A stretch of DNA of 64,000 nt, from NCBI RefSeq assembly GCF_003172915.1, contig NZ_QGKU01000048.1, positions 248,001 to 312,000 of the forward strand. Direction: 5' to 3'. A program made the position numbers and the translations under genes. Each line of letters opens with the position of its first letter. Positions within the stretch are counted from its first letter, which is position 1. The notes under the pieces were generated by a model. That model was not told where the DNA came from. It did not search any database and was given only the letters and a program-made list of their open reading frames with translations. Positions 43,870-51,725 of this stretch are shown here, piece by piece. The DNA comes from Meridianimarinicoccus roseus. Lineage in GTDB: Bacteria; Pseudomonadota; Alphaproteobacteria; Rhodobacterales; Rhodobacteraceae.

Positions 43870-44826
43870 TCAGTCGCGCGGCGCGGCGGCGCGGCGCAGC
43901 CGGTCGTTGATCGCGGCGCCTAGCCCGCTGTCCGGGATCGGCGAGACGGCGATTGCATCCGCGCCCGCGGCGTCAAGCTCGTGCAGCGCCGAGAAAAGCC
44001 GCGCCGAAGCCTCGGCCAGATCGCCCCGCGGCGACAGGTTGATTGCCGCGTCCGCGACAGGCCCGAAGCCCAGAAGCACCTCGCCCGGCTGCGCCCGAGC
44101 CGCGTTCAGCCTCACCCGCCCGCGCGGTGCATAGTGCGACGCAAGCTGACCGGGCGCGACCGGCCGTGCAGCGTCGCCGTCCGGTCCGCGCGCCGGTGCG
44201 GTGCCAAGCGTCGCCGCCAGCGTCTCGGCGGACAGTCCGCCGGGCCGCAGCAGCCGGGGCAGGCCGGTCAGATCGAGGATCGTCGACTCCACGCCCACCG
44301 CGCAGGGCCCGCCGTCCAGCACGGCCTCGATCCGGCCCGACAGGCCGGCCATCACATGCGCCGCCGTGGTCGGGCTGACGCGGCCGGACGGATTGGCCGA
44401 GGGCGCGGCCAGCGGCATCCCGCAGCGCCGCAGCAGCGCCTGCGCCACCGCGCCTTCGGGCACGCGCAGCGCCACGCTTTGCAGCCCGGCGGTCACCAGA
44501 CGTGAAAGGCCGGCATCCGCGCGCAGCGGCAGCACCAGCGTCAGCGGCCCGGGCCAGTGCGCCTGCGCGACCCGCATCGCGAGCGGGCCGAACGTGGCGA
44601 GCGCGCGGGCCGCGCCAAGATCCGGCACATGCACGATGAGCGGGTTGAAGCGTGGTCGGTCCTTGGCCGCGTAGATCCCCGTCACCGCGGCATCCGACCG
44701 CGCATCCGCGCCAAGGCCATAGACGGTCTCTGTCGGGAAGGCGACGCGGCCGCCAGCGTCCAGGATCGCCGCCGCGCGGTCGAGGCCGGGCGCATCGGGA
44801 AGCAGCAGGGCTGTCTCAAGGGGCAT
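43870..44826 (-). CDS. L-threonylcarbamoyladenylate synthase (Sua5 type)
   Basis: Makes threonylcarbamoyl-AMP for the t6A37 modification of tRNAs. At 318 residues it is the longer Sua5 form: a YrdC domain (PTETVYGLGADARSD, KDRPRFNPLIVH, APSANPSGRVSPT) and a C-terminal Sua5 domain of ~100 residues after GQLASHYAPRGRVRL, where the linker PGQLASHYAP is diagnostic. The ATG gives the family N-terminus. The frame stays open far upstream, antisense to the acyl-CoA dehydrogenase, but that is a shadow. Divergent from the acyl-CoA dehydrogenase gene. Confidence 0.94.
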   Translation of the reverse strand: MPLETALLLPDAPGLDRAAAILDAGGRVAFPTETVYGLGADARSDAAVTGIYAAKDRPRFNPLIVHVPDLGAARALATFGPLAMRVAQAHWPGPLTLVLPLRADAGLSRLVTAGLQSVALRVPEGAVAQALLRRCGMPLAAPSANPSGRVSPTTAAHVMAGLSGRIEAVLDGGPCAVGVESTILDLTGLPRLLRPGGLSAETLAATLGTAPARGPDGDAARPVAPGQLASHYAPRGRVRLNAARAQPGEVLLGFGPVADAAINLSPRGDLAEASARLFSALHELDAAGADAIAVSPIPDSGLGAAINDRLRRAAAPRD

Positions 44827-44910
44827 CGGCGCAATCCCGTGACGCGGCGTTTCGGTTGTCAGGCGGGCGGTCTGATATAGGGTCCGCGCAAAGCTGCCCG
44901 AGGAGTGTCC

Positions 44911-46620
44911 ATGCCCTACACCGCCCCTGTTTCGGAGTTCAAGTTCCTGCTGGAGCACGTGGTGGACATTGCGCAGATCACCGCGACCGAACGGTTCTGC
45001 GAAGCGACCCCTGATGTCGTGGACGCGATCCTGCGCGAGATAGGACATCTGTGCGACGGGATCATCGCGCCGCTGCAGCGCGAGGGCGACCTGCACCCTG
45101 CCGCGCTGGAAAATGGTGTCGTGCGGACCTCGCCGGGGTTCGCGGCGGGCTACCGGGCCATCGCCGAGGGCGGTTGGCTGGGCCTGTCGGCCAGTCCCGA
45201 GCATGGTGGCATGGGCCTGCCGCTCACGCTGAACACCGCGCTGAACGAGATGCTGTCGGGTGCCTGTCTTGCGCTGCAACTGTGCCCGCTGCTGAGCCAG
45301 GGCCAGATCGAGGCGCTGGAACATCACGCCAGCGACGAGATCAAGGCGGTTTACCTGCCGAAGCTTGTGTCCGGTGAATGGACCGGCACGATGAATTTGA
45401 CCGAACCGCAGGCGGGGTCCGACGTCGGGGCGGTGCAGACCCGCGCGCGGGACAACGGCGATGGCAGCTTCGCGATCACCGGGCAGAAGATCTACATCAC
45501 ATGGGGCGATCACGACGTGGCCGAGAACGTTGTGCACCTCGTTCTGGCGCGCCTGCCGGATGCGCCGACCGGAACTCGGGGCCTCAGTCTGTTTATCGTC
45601 CCGAAATGGCTGCCCGACGCGGACGGCGTGCCGGACGCGCCCAACGGCGTGACGGTGGTGTCGCTGGAACACAAGCTCGGTCTGCACGGCTCTCCGACCT
45701 GCGTGATGCAGTACGATGGCGCGACCGGGTGGCTGGTCGGAGCGCCGCAGGGAGGCATGGCGGCGATGTTCACGATGATGAACAACGCGCGGCTCGGGGT
45801 GGGCACACAGGGCATCGGCGTGGCCGAGGCGGCCTTTCAGCACGCACTGGCCTATGCGCGCGACCGGCGGCAGGGGCGAACCCCGTCTGGCGAACGGTCG
45901 ATCCTCGGCCATGCGGATGTGCGCCGGATGCTGGGCGGGATGCAGGCGGACATTTTCGCCGCGCGCGCCATAGCGCTGTCCTGCGCTGCGGCGATCGACA
46001 TGCAGCAGGCCACCGGCAGCGCCGAATGGGCGGCGCGCGCCGCCTTCCTGACCCCGATCGCCAAGGCATTCGGCACCGATACCGGCATTGCCGTCGCCAA
46101 CGAGGGCGTGCAGGTGCATGGCGGCATGGGCGTGATCGAGGAAACCGGCGCCGCGCAATTCTGCCGCGACGTGCGCGTGACGGCGATCTACGAAGGCACC
46201 AACGGCATCCAGGGCATGGATCTTGTCGGGCGAAAGCTGTCCGATGGCGGTGAGGCCGCGTTCAGCCTGATCAAGGAGGTCGAGGACACGGCCCGCGCCG
46301 CGCGCGATGCCTTTTCCGCCGAGGCCGAGGCGCTGTGGGACGCGGCGCAGTCCCTGCGCGAGGGCACCGAATGGCTGCTGGCGCAGGACGATCTGAACGA
46401 CCGGTTCGCTGGATCGGTGCCGTTTCTGCGCGCCTTCGCGCGGGTGCTGGGCGCGCAATTCCATCTGCGGGCGGCGCAGGCCGCGCCGCGGGGCAACCGG
46501 GCCGCGCTGATGCGGCTCTACTTCGCGCAGCAACTGCCCGAACTCGGTGGTCTTCTGGCGCAGGCGCAGTCAGGGGCGGGGCCGCTCTATGCGCTGGATT
46601 TCCACGCGCAGGGTGACTGA
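44911..46620 (+). CDS. Acyl-CoA dehydrogenase family protein
   Basis: An FAD-dependent acyl-CoA dehydrogenase of 569 residues, of the longer (~580-600) subclass whose N-terminus begins MxYxAP. Features: MNLTEPQAGSDVGAV (substrate/FAD region), TGQKIYITWGDHD, EHKLGLHGSPTCVM, and the catalytic-base region AIYEGTNGIQGMDLVGRK. This subclass includes the methylmercaptopropionyl-CoA dehydrogenase DmdC of DMSP breakdown as well as fatty acyl-CoA enzymes; no dmd genes are near, so the substrate is left open. The ATG five bases after AGGAG was chosen. Confidence 0.92.
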   Translation: MPYTAPVSEFKFLLEHVVDIAQITATERFCEATPDVVDAILREIGHLCDGIIAPLQREGDLHPAALENGVVRTSPGFAAGYRAIAEGGWLGLSASPEHGGMGLPLTLNTALNEMLSGACLALQLCPLLSQGQIEALEHHASDEIKAVYLPKLVSGEWTGTMNLTEPQAGSDVGAVQTRARDNGDGSFAITGQKIYITWGDHDVAENVVHLVLARLPDAPTGTRGLSLFIVPKWLPDADGVPDAPNGVTVVSLEHKLGLHGSPTCVMQYDGATGWLVGAPQGGMAAMFTMMNNARLGVGTQGIGVAEAAFQHALAYARDRRQGRTPSGERSILGHADVRRMLGGMQADIFAARAIALSCAAAIDMQQATGSAEWAARAAFLTPIAKAFGTDTGIAVANEGVQVHGGMGVIEETGAAQFCRDVRVTAIYEGTNGIQGMDLVGRKLSDGGEAAFSLIKEVEDTARAARDAFSAEAEALWDAAQSLREGTEWLLAQDDLNDRFAGSVPFLRAFARVLGAQFHLRAAQAAPRGNRAALMRLYFAQQLPELGGLLAQAQSGAGPLYALDFHAQGD

Positions 46621-46673
46621 AGGGTGGTGGCGACAGGCTTGACACGGCTGGCTTGCGCCTGTCTGACCGCGCC

Positions 46674-47732
46674 ATGAAAGATGCAGCCCCTTCACGACCG
46701 CCCGCCGCGCAGATCGTGCACCCCTTCGCCGAACCGCCCGCGCCGGGCACCGCGACCGAGGTGGCCGAAGGTGTCATGTGGATGCGCGTGCCGTTGCCGA
46801 TGGCGCTGGATCACGTCAACATCTACGCGCTGGCAGGCGATGACGGCTGGACGCTGATCGACACCGGGCTCGGCACCAAGCGCGGCCGGGCCGAGATGCA
46901 GCGCCTGCTGGACGGTCCGCTGTCCGGCGCACCGGTAGCGCGGGTTCTGGTCACCCATCACCATCCCGACCACGTGGGGCTGGCGGGCTGGTTCCAGACC
47001 GAACACGGTGCCGAACTGATCGCCACACGCACCGCGTGGCTTTTCGCACGGATGCTGCAGCTTGACGAACAGGACCGCCCCACGCCCGAAACGCTTGCCT
47101 TCTGGCGCGGCGCGGGCATGGCTCCCGAGATCCTCGCGCAGCGCGCGCAGGAGCGGCCGTTCAACTTCGCCGACGTGGTGGCCCCGATGCCGGTTGGTTT
47201 CCGGCGGATCCGCGACGGAGAGGTGATACAGCTGGGGCACCGGCGCTGGCGCGTGCGCACCGGCCACGGACATGCGCCCGAACAGGCGACGCTGTGGTGC
47301 GAGGACGCGCCGCTGGTGCTGGGCGCGGACCAGCTTCTGCCGTCGATCTCACCCAATATCGGGGTCTATGCCACCGAACCTGACGCCGACCCGCTGACTG
47401 GCTGGCTGGAAAGCTGCGCCGCCTTCGCCGCGGTGGCGCGCGCCGATCACCTTGTGCTGCCGGGCCACAAGCTGCCCTTTACCGGCCTGCCGTTCCGGCT
47501 GACACAGCTGGCCGAAAACCATCACGGCGCGCTGGAGCGGTTGCGCCGCTTTCTTTCCACCCCGCGCACGGCGGGCGAGTGCTTCGTGCCGATCTTCAAG
47601 CGCGAGATCGCGGGCGACGCCTATGGTCTGGCACTGGTGGAGGCGGTGGCGCATCTCAATCACCTTCTGGCCTGCGGCGAGGTGCACCGTCGCCGACGCG
47701 CGGACGGCGCTTGGATGTGGCAGTCAAAATGA
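46674..47732 (+). CDS. MBL-fold metallo-hydrolase
   Basis: A metallo-beta-lactamase-fold hydrolase of 352 residues. The metal-binding motif is THHHPDHVGLAGW, followed by further ligands in TGHGHAPEQATL, LVLGADQLLPSISPNIG and VLPGHKLPF. The C-terminal ~90 residues form the helical domain often seen in lactonase or thioesterase-like members (RREIAGDAYG-like region, ending HLLACGEVHRR). Substrate unknown. It lies 53 bases after the acyl-CoA dehydrogenase gene and could be co-transcribed. Confidence 0.9.
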   Translation: MKDAAPSRPPAAQIVHPFAEPPAPGTATEVAEGVMWMRVPLPMALDHVNIYALAGDDGWTLIDTGLGTKRGRAEMQRLLDGPLSGAPVARVLVTHHHPDHVGLAGWFQTEHGAELIATRTAWLFARMLQLDEQDRPTPETLAFWRGAGMAPEILAQRAQERPFNFADVVAPMPVGFRRIRDGEVIQLGHRRWRVRTGHGHAPEQATLWCEDAPLVLGADQLLPSISPNIGVYATEPDADPLTGWLESCAAFAAVARADHLVLPGHKLPFTGLPFRLTQLAENHHGALERLRRFLSTPRTAGECFVPIFKREIAGDAYGLALVEAVAHLNHLLACGEVHRRRRADGAWMWQSK

Positions 47733-47816
47733 CGCCTTGGCGCGGAGCGCGTTGGGCGTGACAGGCGTGAGGAAATCCACTAACCCCGTTACCGGACCAG
47801 CATGAGGGAGACCGCC

Positions 47817-47951
47817 ATGGCAAAGCACGAGCACGGCAAGATGGACATCGACACGCAGGAAAAGACCTTCCACGGCTTCATGAAGGCATCGGCCTATGTT
47901 GCGGCCGGGGCGATCCTGCTTCTGATCTTCATCGGCCTGGTGAACGGCTGA
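47817..47951 (+). CDS. aa3-type cytochrome c oxidase subunit IV
   Basis: A small protein of 44 residues: a charged N-terminus (AKHEHGKMDIDTQEKTFHGF) and one membrane helix (ASAYVAAGAILLLIFIGLVNG, given here as the last 21 residues less one). This matches the small subunit IV of alphaproteobacterial aa3 cytochrome oxidases, which packs against the core but is not needed for activity. GGGAG precedes the ATG. The core oxidase genes are not in the window. It is followed after 32 bases by a lipoprotein gene. Confidence 0.92.
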   Translation: MAKHEHGKMDIDTQEKTFHGFMKASAYVAAGAILLLIFIGLVNG

Positions 47952-47983
47952 TACGGCACCGCGCAGAGCGCGGGGCAAAGGGC

Positions 47984-48589
47984 GTGCGGCGCGGGCTGCG
48001 CGCCTTTCTCGTGGCGGGTGCCCTTGGTGTGCTGGCCGGTTGCGTGGATAAGACCCCGCAGGCCAGCGATGCCGACATGGCGCGCCTGAGCTATGTCAGT
48101 GATGATCCGCCCTCGCTGACGCTGGTGACCAGCATTTCCAACCGCTCCGGGGCGGGGGCCCATTCGGCGTTGATCATCAACGGGCCGGAGAGGGCCGTGT
48201 TCAATCCTGCCGGCACATGGCGCCATCCGCTGGCTCCCGAGCAGGGGGATTTCCACCGCAACTTCTCGCCCGGTATGGAGAAGTGGTTCTTCGACTACCA
48301 CGCCCGCGAGACGTTCCGCATACGCGCCCAAACGGTCGAAGTGCCGATGTCGGTGGCAGCGCAAGCGCTGGAGGCCGCGCGCGCCTACGGCTCTGTGCCG
48401 CCTGCGCAATGCACCCGGTCAATCACGGTGATCCTGCGCGACCTGCCGGGGTTCGAGGATTTTCCGGTCAGCTGGTTCCCGCTGCACGCCTCCGCCAGTT
48501 TCGCCAAGCTGCCGGGCGTGACCACGGTGCTTTACACCGATGACAGCCCCGACGACTGGTCCGATCTCGACCTCGAATTCAACGACTGA
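47984..48589 (+). CDS. Putative lipoprotein of unknown function
   Basis: A protein of 201 residues with a lipobox (VAGALGVLAGC, Cys about residue 20), so probably lipid-anchored. The mature part contains SLTLVTSISNRSGAGAHSAL, NPAGTWRHPLAPEQGDFHRN, FFDYHARETFRIRAQTVEVP and ends in an acidic WSDLDLEFND. No family is recognised; the HSAL...ARE pattern is reminiscent of cell-wall or NlpC-type scaffolds but no catalytic triad is clear. The GTG start has AAAGGG upstream. The position beside the oxidase subunit IV gene may mean co-expression. Confidence 0.75.
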   Translation: MRRGLRAFLVAGALGVLAGCVDKTPQASDADMARLSYVSDDPPSLTLVTSISNRSGAGAHSALIINGPERAVFNPAGTWRHPLAPEQGDFHRNFSPGMEKWFFDYHARETFRIRAQTVEVPMSVAAQALEAARAYGSVPPAQCTRSITVILRDLPGFEDFPVSWFPLHASASFAKLPGVTTVLYTDDSPDDWSDLDLEFND

Positions 48590-48592
48590 CGG

Positions 48593-48925
48593 TCAGCCCA
48601 GAAGTGCGAGCATCCCGTAGAGTGTGACAAGGCCGGCCGCGACGGCGCCCACCACGTTGCGGGTCCACAGCCCGACGCCGAGCGTCACGGCGGCGGCGGC
48701 AAGGCGCGCCGGGTCGGGCTGACCGCCCGTCGCCTGCGGCCATAGGATCAGGGGCGCGACAAGGCCCGGCATCACCGCGACCGGAGTGTAACGCAGCAGC
48801 CGCAACAGCCAGCCGGGCAGCGGGCGGTCGCCGACCAGCCCGAGGAAAGAGAACCGGATCAGGTATGTGCCGATCCCCAGTCCCGCAATCACCAGCCAGA
48901 CATGCGCATCGCTGAAACCGGTCAT
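48593..48925 (-). CDS. azlD: AzlD-type branched-chain amino acid transport protein
   Basis: A small membrane protein of 110 residues with about four helices (VWLVIAGLGIGTYLIRFSFL; LRYTPVAVMPGLVAPLIL). AzlD partners AzlC in exporting branched-chain amino acids or analogues. The start overlaps the azlC stop in ATGA. Confidence 0.93.
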   Translation of the reverse strand: MTGFSDAHVWLVIAGLGIGTYLIRFSFLGLVGDRPLPGWLLRLLRYTPVAVMPGLVAPLILWPQATGGQPDPARLAAAAVTLGVGLWTRNVVGAVAAGLVTLYGMLALLG

Positions 48926-49644
48926 GCCCGCCGCTCCATAGCGAGTTCCGTGGCCGCCCCCGCCGCCATCGCCGTGACCGCTGCCAGCAGTAGGCCCGTG
49001 CCGTACGGCAGGCCTGCCAGCGCCAGCGCCGCTAAGGTGGACACCAGAGCGGCGACGATATGTGGCAGTGTCCGCAGCGCCGGTGCAATGAGCGCGAGAA
49101 AGGTGATCGGGATGGCGAAATCAAGCGCGAAACTGTCCGGGATGGCCGTGCCGACCTGCGCGCCGACCAGCGTCGCCGCGTACCAGAACGGGGAGATCAC
49201 GAGGAAGCTGCCCATGAAGAAGGCGAAGCGTTCGGGCAGCGGCATTGCGGTGCGTTCGAATTCGAGGATGCTCACGGCATAGGACTGATCCACCAGCCCG
49301 TACGCCACCAGCGCACGCTGCCACAGCGGCGCGCGGCCCAGATGAGGCACGAGAGAGGCCGAATACATCGCCATGCGCAGGTTCACGGCAAGCGCGGTGG
49401 CCAGCACGATCACCGTGGGCGCATTGTCCACCATCAACTGCACGGCCGTAAACTGTGCCGCACCCGCGATGACGAGAACGGTGAATCCCATCACCTGCGC
49501 GATGTTCAGCCCGGCTTCGGTGCCGATGACGCCGAACAACAGCCCGAACGGCGCGATCACGAGGATGAAGGGCGCGGCGCCCCGCATCCCGCGCAAGAAG
49601 GCGCGCCGCGCGGCCGGGGTGATTTTGGGTGTGGAGGTTGGCAA
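48922..49644 (-). CDS. azlC: AzlC family amino-acid exporter subunit
   Basis: Inner-membrane exporter subunit of 240 residues. Features: AAPFILVIAPFGLLFGVIGTEAG, VIAGAAQFTAVQLMVDNA, LRMAMYSASLVPHLG and YGLVDQSYAVSI, all typical of AzlC. It is predicted to export branched-chain amino acids with AzlD. Divergent from fdhD with about 55 bases between, where promoters must be compact. Confidence 0.93.
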   Translation of the reverse strand: MPTSTPKITPAARRAFLRGMRGAAPFILVIAPFGLLFGVIGTEAGLNIAQVMGFTVLVIAGAAQFTAVQLMVDNAPTVIVLATALAVNLRMAMYSASLVPHLGRAPLWQRALVAYGLVDQSYAVSILEFERTAMPLPERFAFFMGSFLVISPFWYAATLVGAQVGTAIPDSFALDFAIPITFLALIAPALRTLPHIVAALVSTLAALALAGLPYGTGLLLAAVTAMAAGAATELAMERRA

Positions 49645-49699
49645 GGCTTCGTCCTATCGTCGGTGCCGACGTGCTAGGCCATCTGTGGGAGGGGCGCAA

Positions 49700-50581
49700 T
49701 TGGCGACGCGATCCGAAACCGGCGAATTCCTCGTCGCCCCCGATCCTGGCCGGGCGGGGCTGACACGGGCCGTGCGCGGGGTGGACCAGACCGGCGCGGT
49801 GCAGGACATCGCCGTGGTCGAGGAACGGCCGCTGACGATCTACCTCAACAGCCGCGAGATCGTGACGGCGATGACGATCGGGGACTATCCCGAATACCTT
49901 GCGCTGGGGTTCCTGCGCAATCAGGGGATGCTGTCGGACGGTGACGAGGTGACCGGCATCGATTATGACGAAGAACTCGAGGTCGTTGTGGTGCGCACCG
50001 CGGTCGTGACCGATCACGAGGCCAAGCTGGCGCGGAAGACCCGCACCTCGGGCTGCGCCGTGGGCACGGTCTTCGGCGACATGATGGCCGGGCTGGAGGG
50101 GCTGACGCTGCCGCCCGCGACGCTGCGCACCTCGGATCTTTATGCGCTGTCCCAAAAGATCAACCGCACCCCGAGCCTGTATCTGGAGGCGGGGGCGATC
50201 CACGGAACTGTGCTGTGCGAAGGGCCGCGCCCTCTCGTCTACATGGAGGACGTGGGCCGCCACAACGCGGTTGACAAGGTCGCGGGCTGGATGTTCGCCA
50301 CCGGTGCCAGCGCCGCCGACAAGACGCTCTACACCACGGGCCGGCTGACCAGCGAAATGGTCATCAAGACCGCGCTGATGGGCATCCCGATCCTCGCCTC
50401 GCGGTCCGGCTTCACCGCTTGGGGTGTGGAGATCGCGCGGCAAGTCGGGCTGACGCTGGTCGGTCGGCTTCGCGGCCAGCGCTTCGTGTGCCTTGCGGGC
50501 GAGGAGCGGCTGGTACGCGACGCCGATCTCGCAAGTGTCGCTGACGAGCCGGGCAAGGCCCGTCGGAAGGGGGCCGCATGA
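49700..50581 (+). CDS. fdhD: Formate dehydrogenase accessory sulfurtransferase
   Basis: Transfers sulfur from a cysteine desulfurase to the bis-MGD cofactor of formate dehydrogenase. At 293 residues it has YLNSREIVTAMTIGDYPEYLALGFL, read as two adjacent motifs, the catalytic-loop cysteine in RTSGCAVGTVFGD, and EDVGRHNAVDKVAGW with the C-terminal TGRLTSEMVIK and SRSGFTAWGVEIA. The TTG start has GGGAGGGG upstream at good spacing. First gene of fdhD-mobA-mobB-moeA, each overlapping the next by four bases. No formate dehydrogenase structural gene is in the window. Confidence 0.95.
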   Translation: MATRSETGEFLVAPDPGRAGLTRAVRGVDQTGAVQDIAVVEERPLTIYLNSREIVTAMTIGDYPEYLALGFLRNQGMLSDGDEVTGIDYDEELEVVVVRTAVVTDHEAKLARKTRTSGCAVGTVFGDMMAGLEGLTLPPATLRTSDLYALSQKINRTPSLYLEAGAIHGTVLCEGPRPLVYMEDVGRHNAVDKVAGWMFATGASAADKTLYTTGRLTSEMVIKTALMGIPILASRSGFTAWGVEIARQVGLTLVGRLRGQRFVCLAGEERLVRDADLASVADEPGKARRKGAA

Positions 50582-51189
50582 CAGATATTGCCGGAGTGAT
50601 CCTTGCAGGCGGTCAGGCGCGGCGCATGGGCGGCGGCGACAAGGGGCGTCTGATCCTTGGCGGACGCGCGCTTCTGGACCGGGTGATCGACCGGCTCGGC
50701 CCGCAGGTCGGGCGCATGGCGCTCAGTGCGAATGGCGATCCGGGGCGCTTTGCCGAATACGGCCTGCCGGTGCTGCCCGACACGGTGGCGGGGTTTCCGG
50801 GGCCGCTGGCCGGGGTTCTGGCCGGCCTCGACTGGGCGGCGGAACTTGGCCTGTCGCATGTGCTGACCGCCGCCGCCGACACGCCGTTCTTTCCCGCCGA
50901 TCTCGGCCCGCGCCTGCGCGCCGGGGCCGCGCGGGCGGGCACGCCGATGGCGCTCGCCGCCACGCTGGAGGACGGGCGCCTCGTGCGGCATCCGACGTTC
51001 GGTTACTGGCCGGTCTCGCTGCGCCACGATCTGCGCGTCGCGCTGGAGGACGGGCTGCGCAAGGTCGTGCTGTGGACCGACCGGCACGGCGCCGCGTCCA
51101 TCGTGTTCACGGGCGATCCGTTTTTCAATATCAACACCCCCGAGGACTACATGCAGGCCGAACGGATCGTCCGGACAGAGGCGGAATGA
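50578..51189 (+). CDS. mobA: Molybdenum cofactor guanylyltransferase
   Basis: Attaches GMP to molybdopterin to form the MGD cofactor. At 203 residues it has the nucleotidyltransferase loop GVILAGGQARRMGGGDKGRL and TAAADTPFFPADL with the metal-binding Asp, then FNINTPEDY near the end. It overlaps fdhD and mobB in ATGA. Confidence 0.96.
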   Translation: MTDIAGVILAGGQARRMGGGDKGRLILGGRALLDRVIDRLGPQVGRMALSANGDPGRFAEYGLPVLPDTVAGFPGPLAGVLAGLDWAAELGLSHVLTAAADTPFFPADLGPRLRAGAARAGTPMALAATLEDGRLVRHPTFGYWPVSLRHDLRVALEDGLRKVVLWTDRHGAASIVFTGDPFFNINTPEDYMQAERIVRTEAE

Positions 51190-51725
51190 GGATCTTCGGC
51201 GTCACCGGCTGGAAGAACGCGGGCAAGACGGGGTTGATGGAACGGCTGGTGGCGGACATAACCGCGCGCGGCTTCAGCGTCTCCACGCTCAAGCACGCGC
51301 ATCACAGCTTCGACGTGGATCAGCCCGGCAAGGACAGTCACCGCCACCGCGCGGCCGGCGCGACCGAAGTGCTGCTGGTGTCTGGCCACCGCTGGGCTTT
51401 GATGCACGAGTTGCGCGGTCGGAACGAGCCGCCGCTCGAGATGCTGCTGGCCAAGCTCGCCCCGGTCGACCTTGTGCTGATCGAAGGCTACAAGTCCGAA
51501 CGCCATCCGAAGATCGAGGCGTGGCGCGCAGCTGCCGGGCATGGGCTGATCGCGCCGGACGATCCCACGATCCGCGCGGTGGCGTCGGACACGGTGCTGC
51601 CGGATCTTCAGGTCCCGCGGTTCGACCTCGACGATACAGCCGCGATCGCGCAGTTCGTGCTGGCTCAGGTCGGGCTGACGCATGTCGGTCTGGCGGGAGC
51701 GCCCGCGCGGACGACCAGGGCGTGA
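51186..51725 (+). CDS. mobB: Molybdopterin-guanine dinucleotide biosynthesis protein B
   Basis: GTP-binding helper of MobA. At 179 residues it has the P-loop GWKNAGKTGLMERL, STLKHAHHSFDVDQPGKDSHRH in the family position, split here as two motifs, and VLIEGYKSERHPKIE. It overlaps mobA in ATGA and the moeA fusion in GTGA. Confidence 0.96.
   Translation: MRIFGVTGWKNAGKTGLMERLVADITARGFSVSTLKHAHHSFDVDQPGKDSHRHRAAGATEVLLVSGHRWALMHELRGRNEPPLEMLLAKLAPVDLVLIEGYKSERHPKIEAWRAAAGHGLIAPDDPTIRAVASDTVLPDLQVPRFDLDDTAAIAQFVLAQVGLTHVGLAGAPARTTRA

Noticed and set aside
44827-46533. Upstream in-frame extension of the Sua5 gene, antisense to the acyl-CoA dehydrogenase
   Set aside because: Sua5 homology begins at the ATG at 44826; the extension has no protein character and lies opposite a clear gene.
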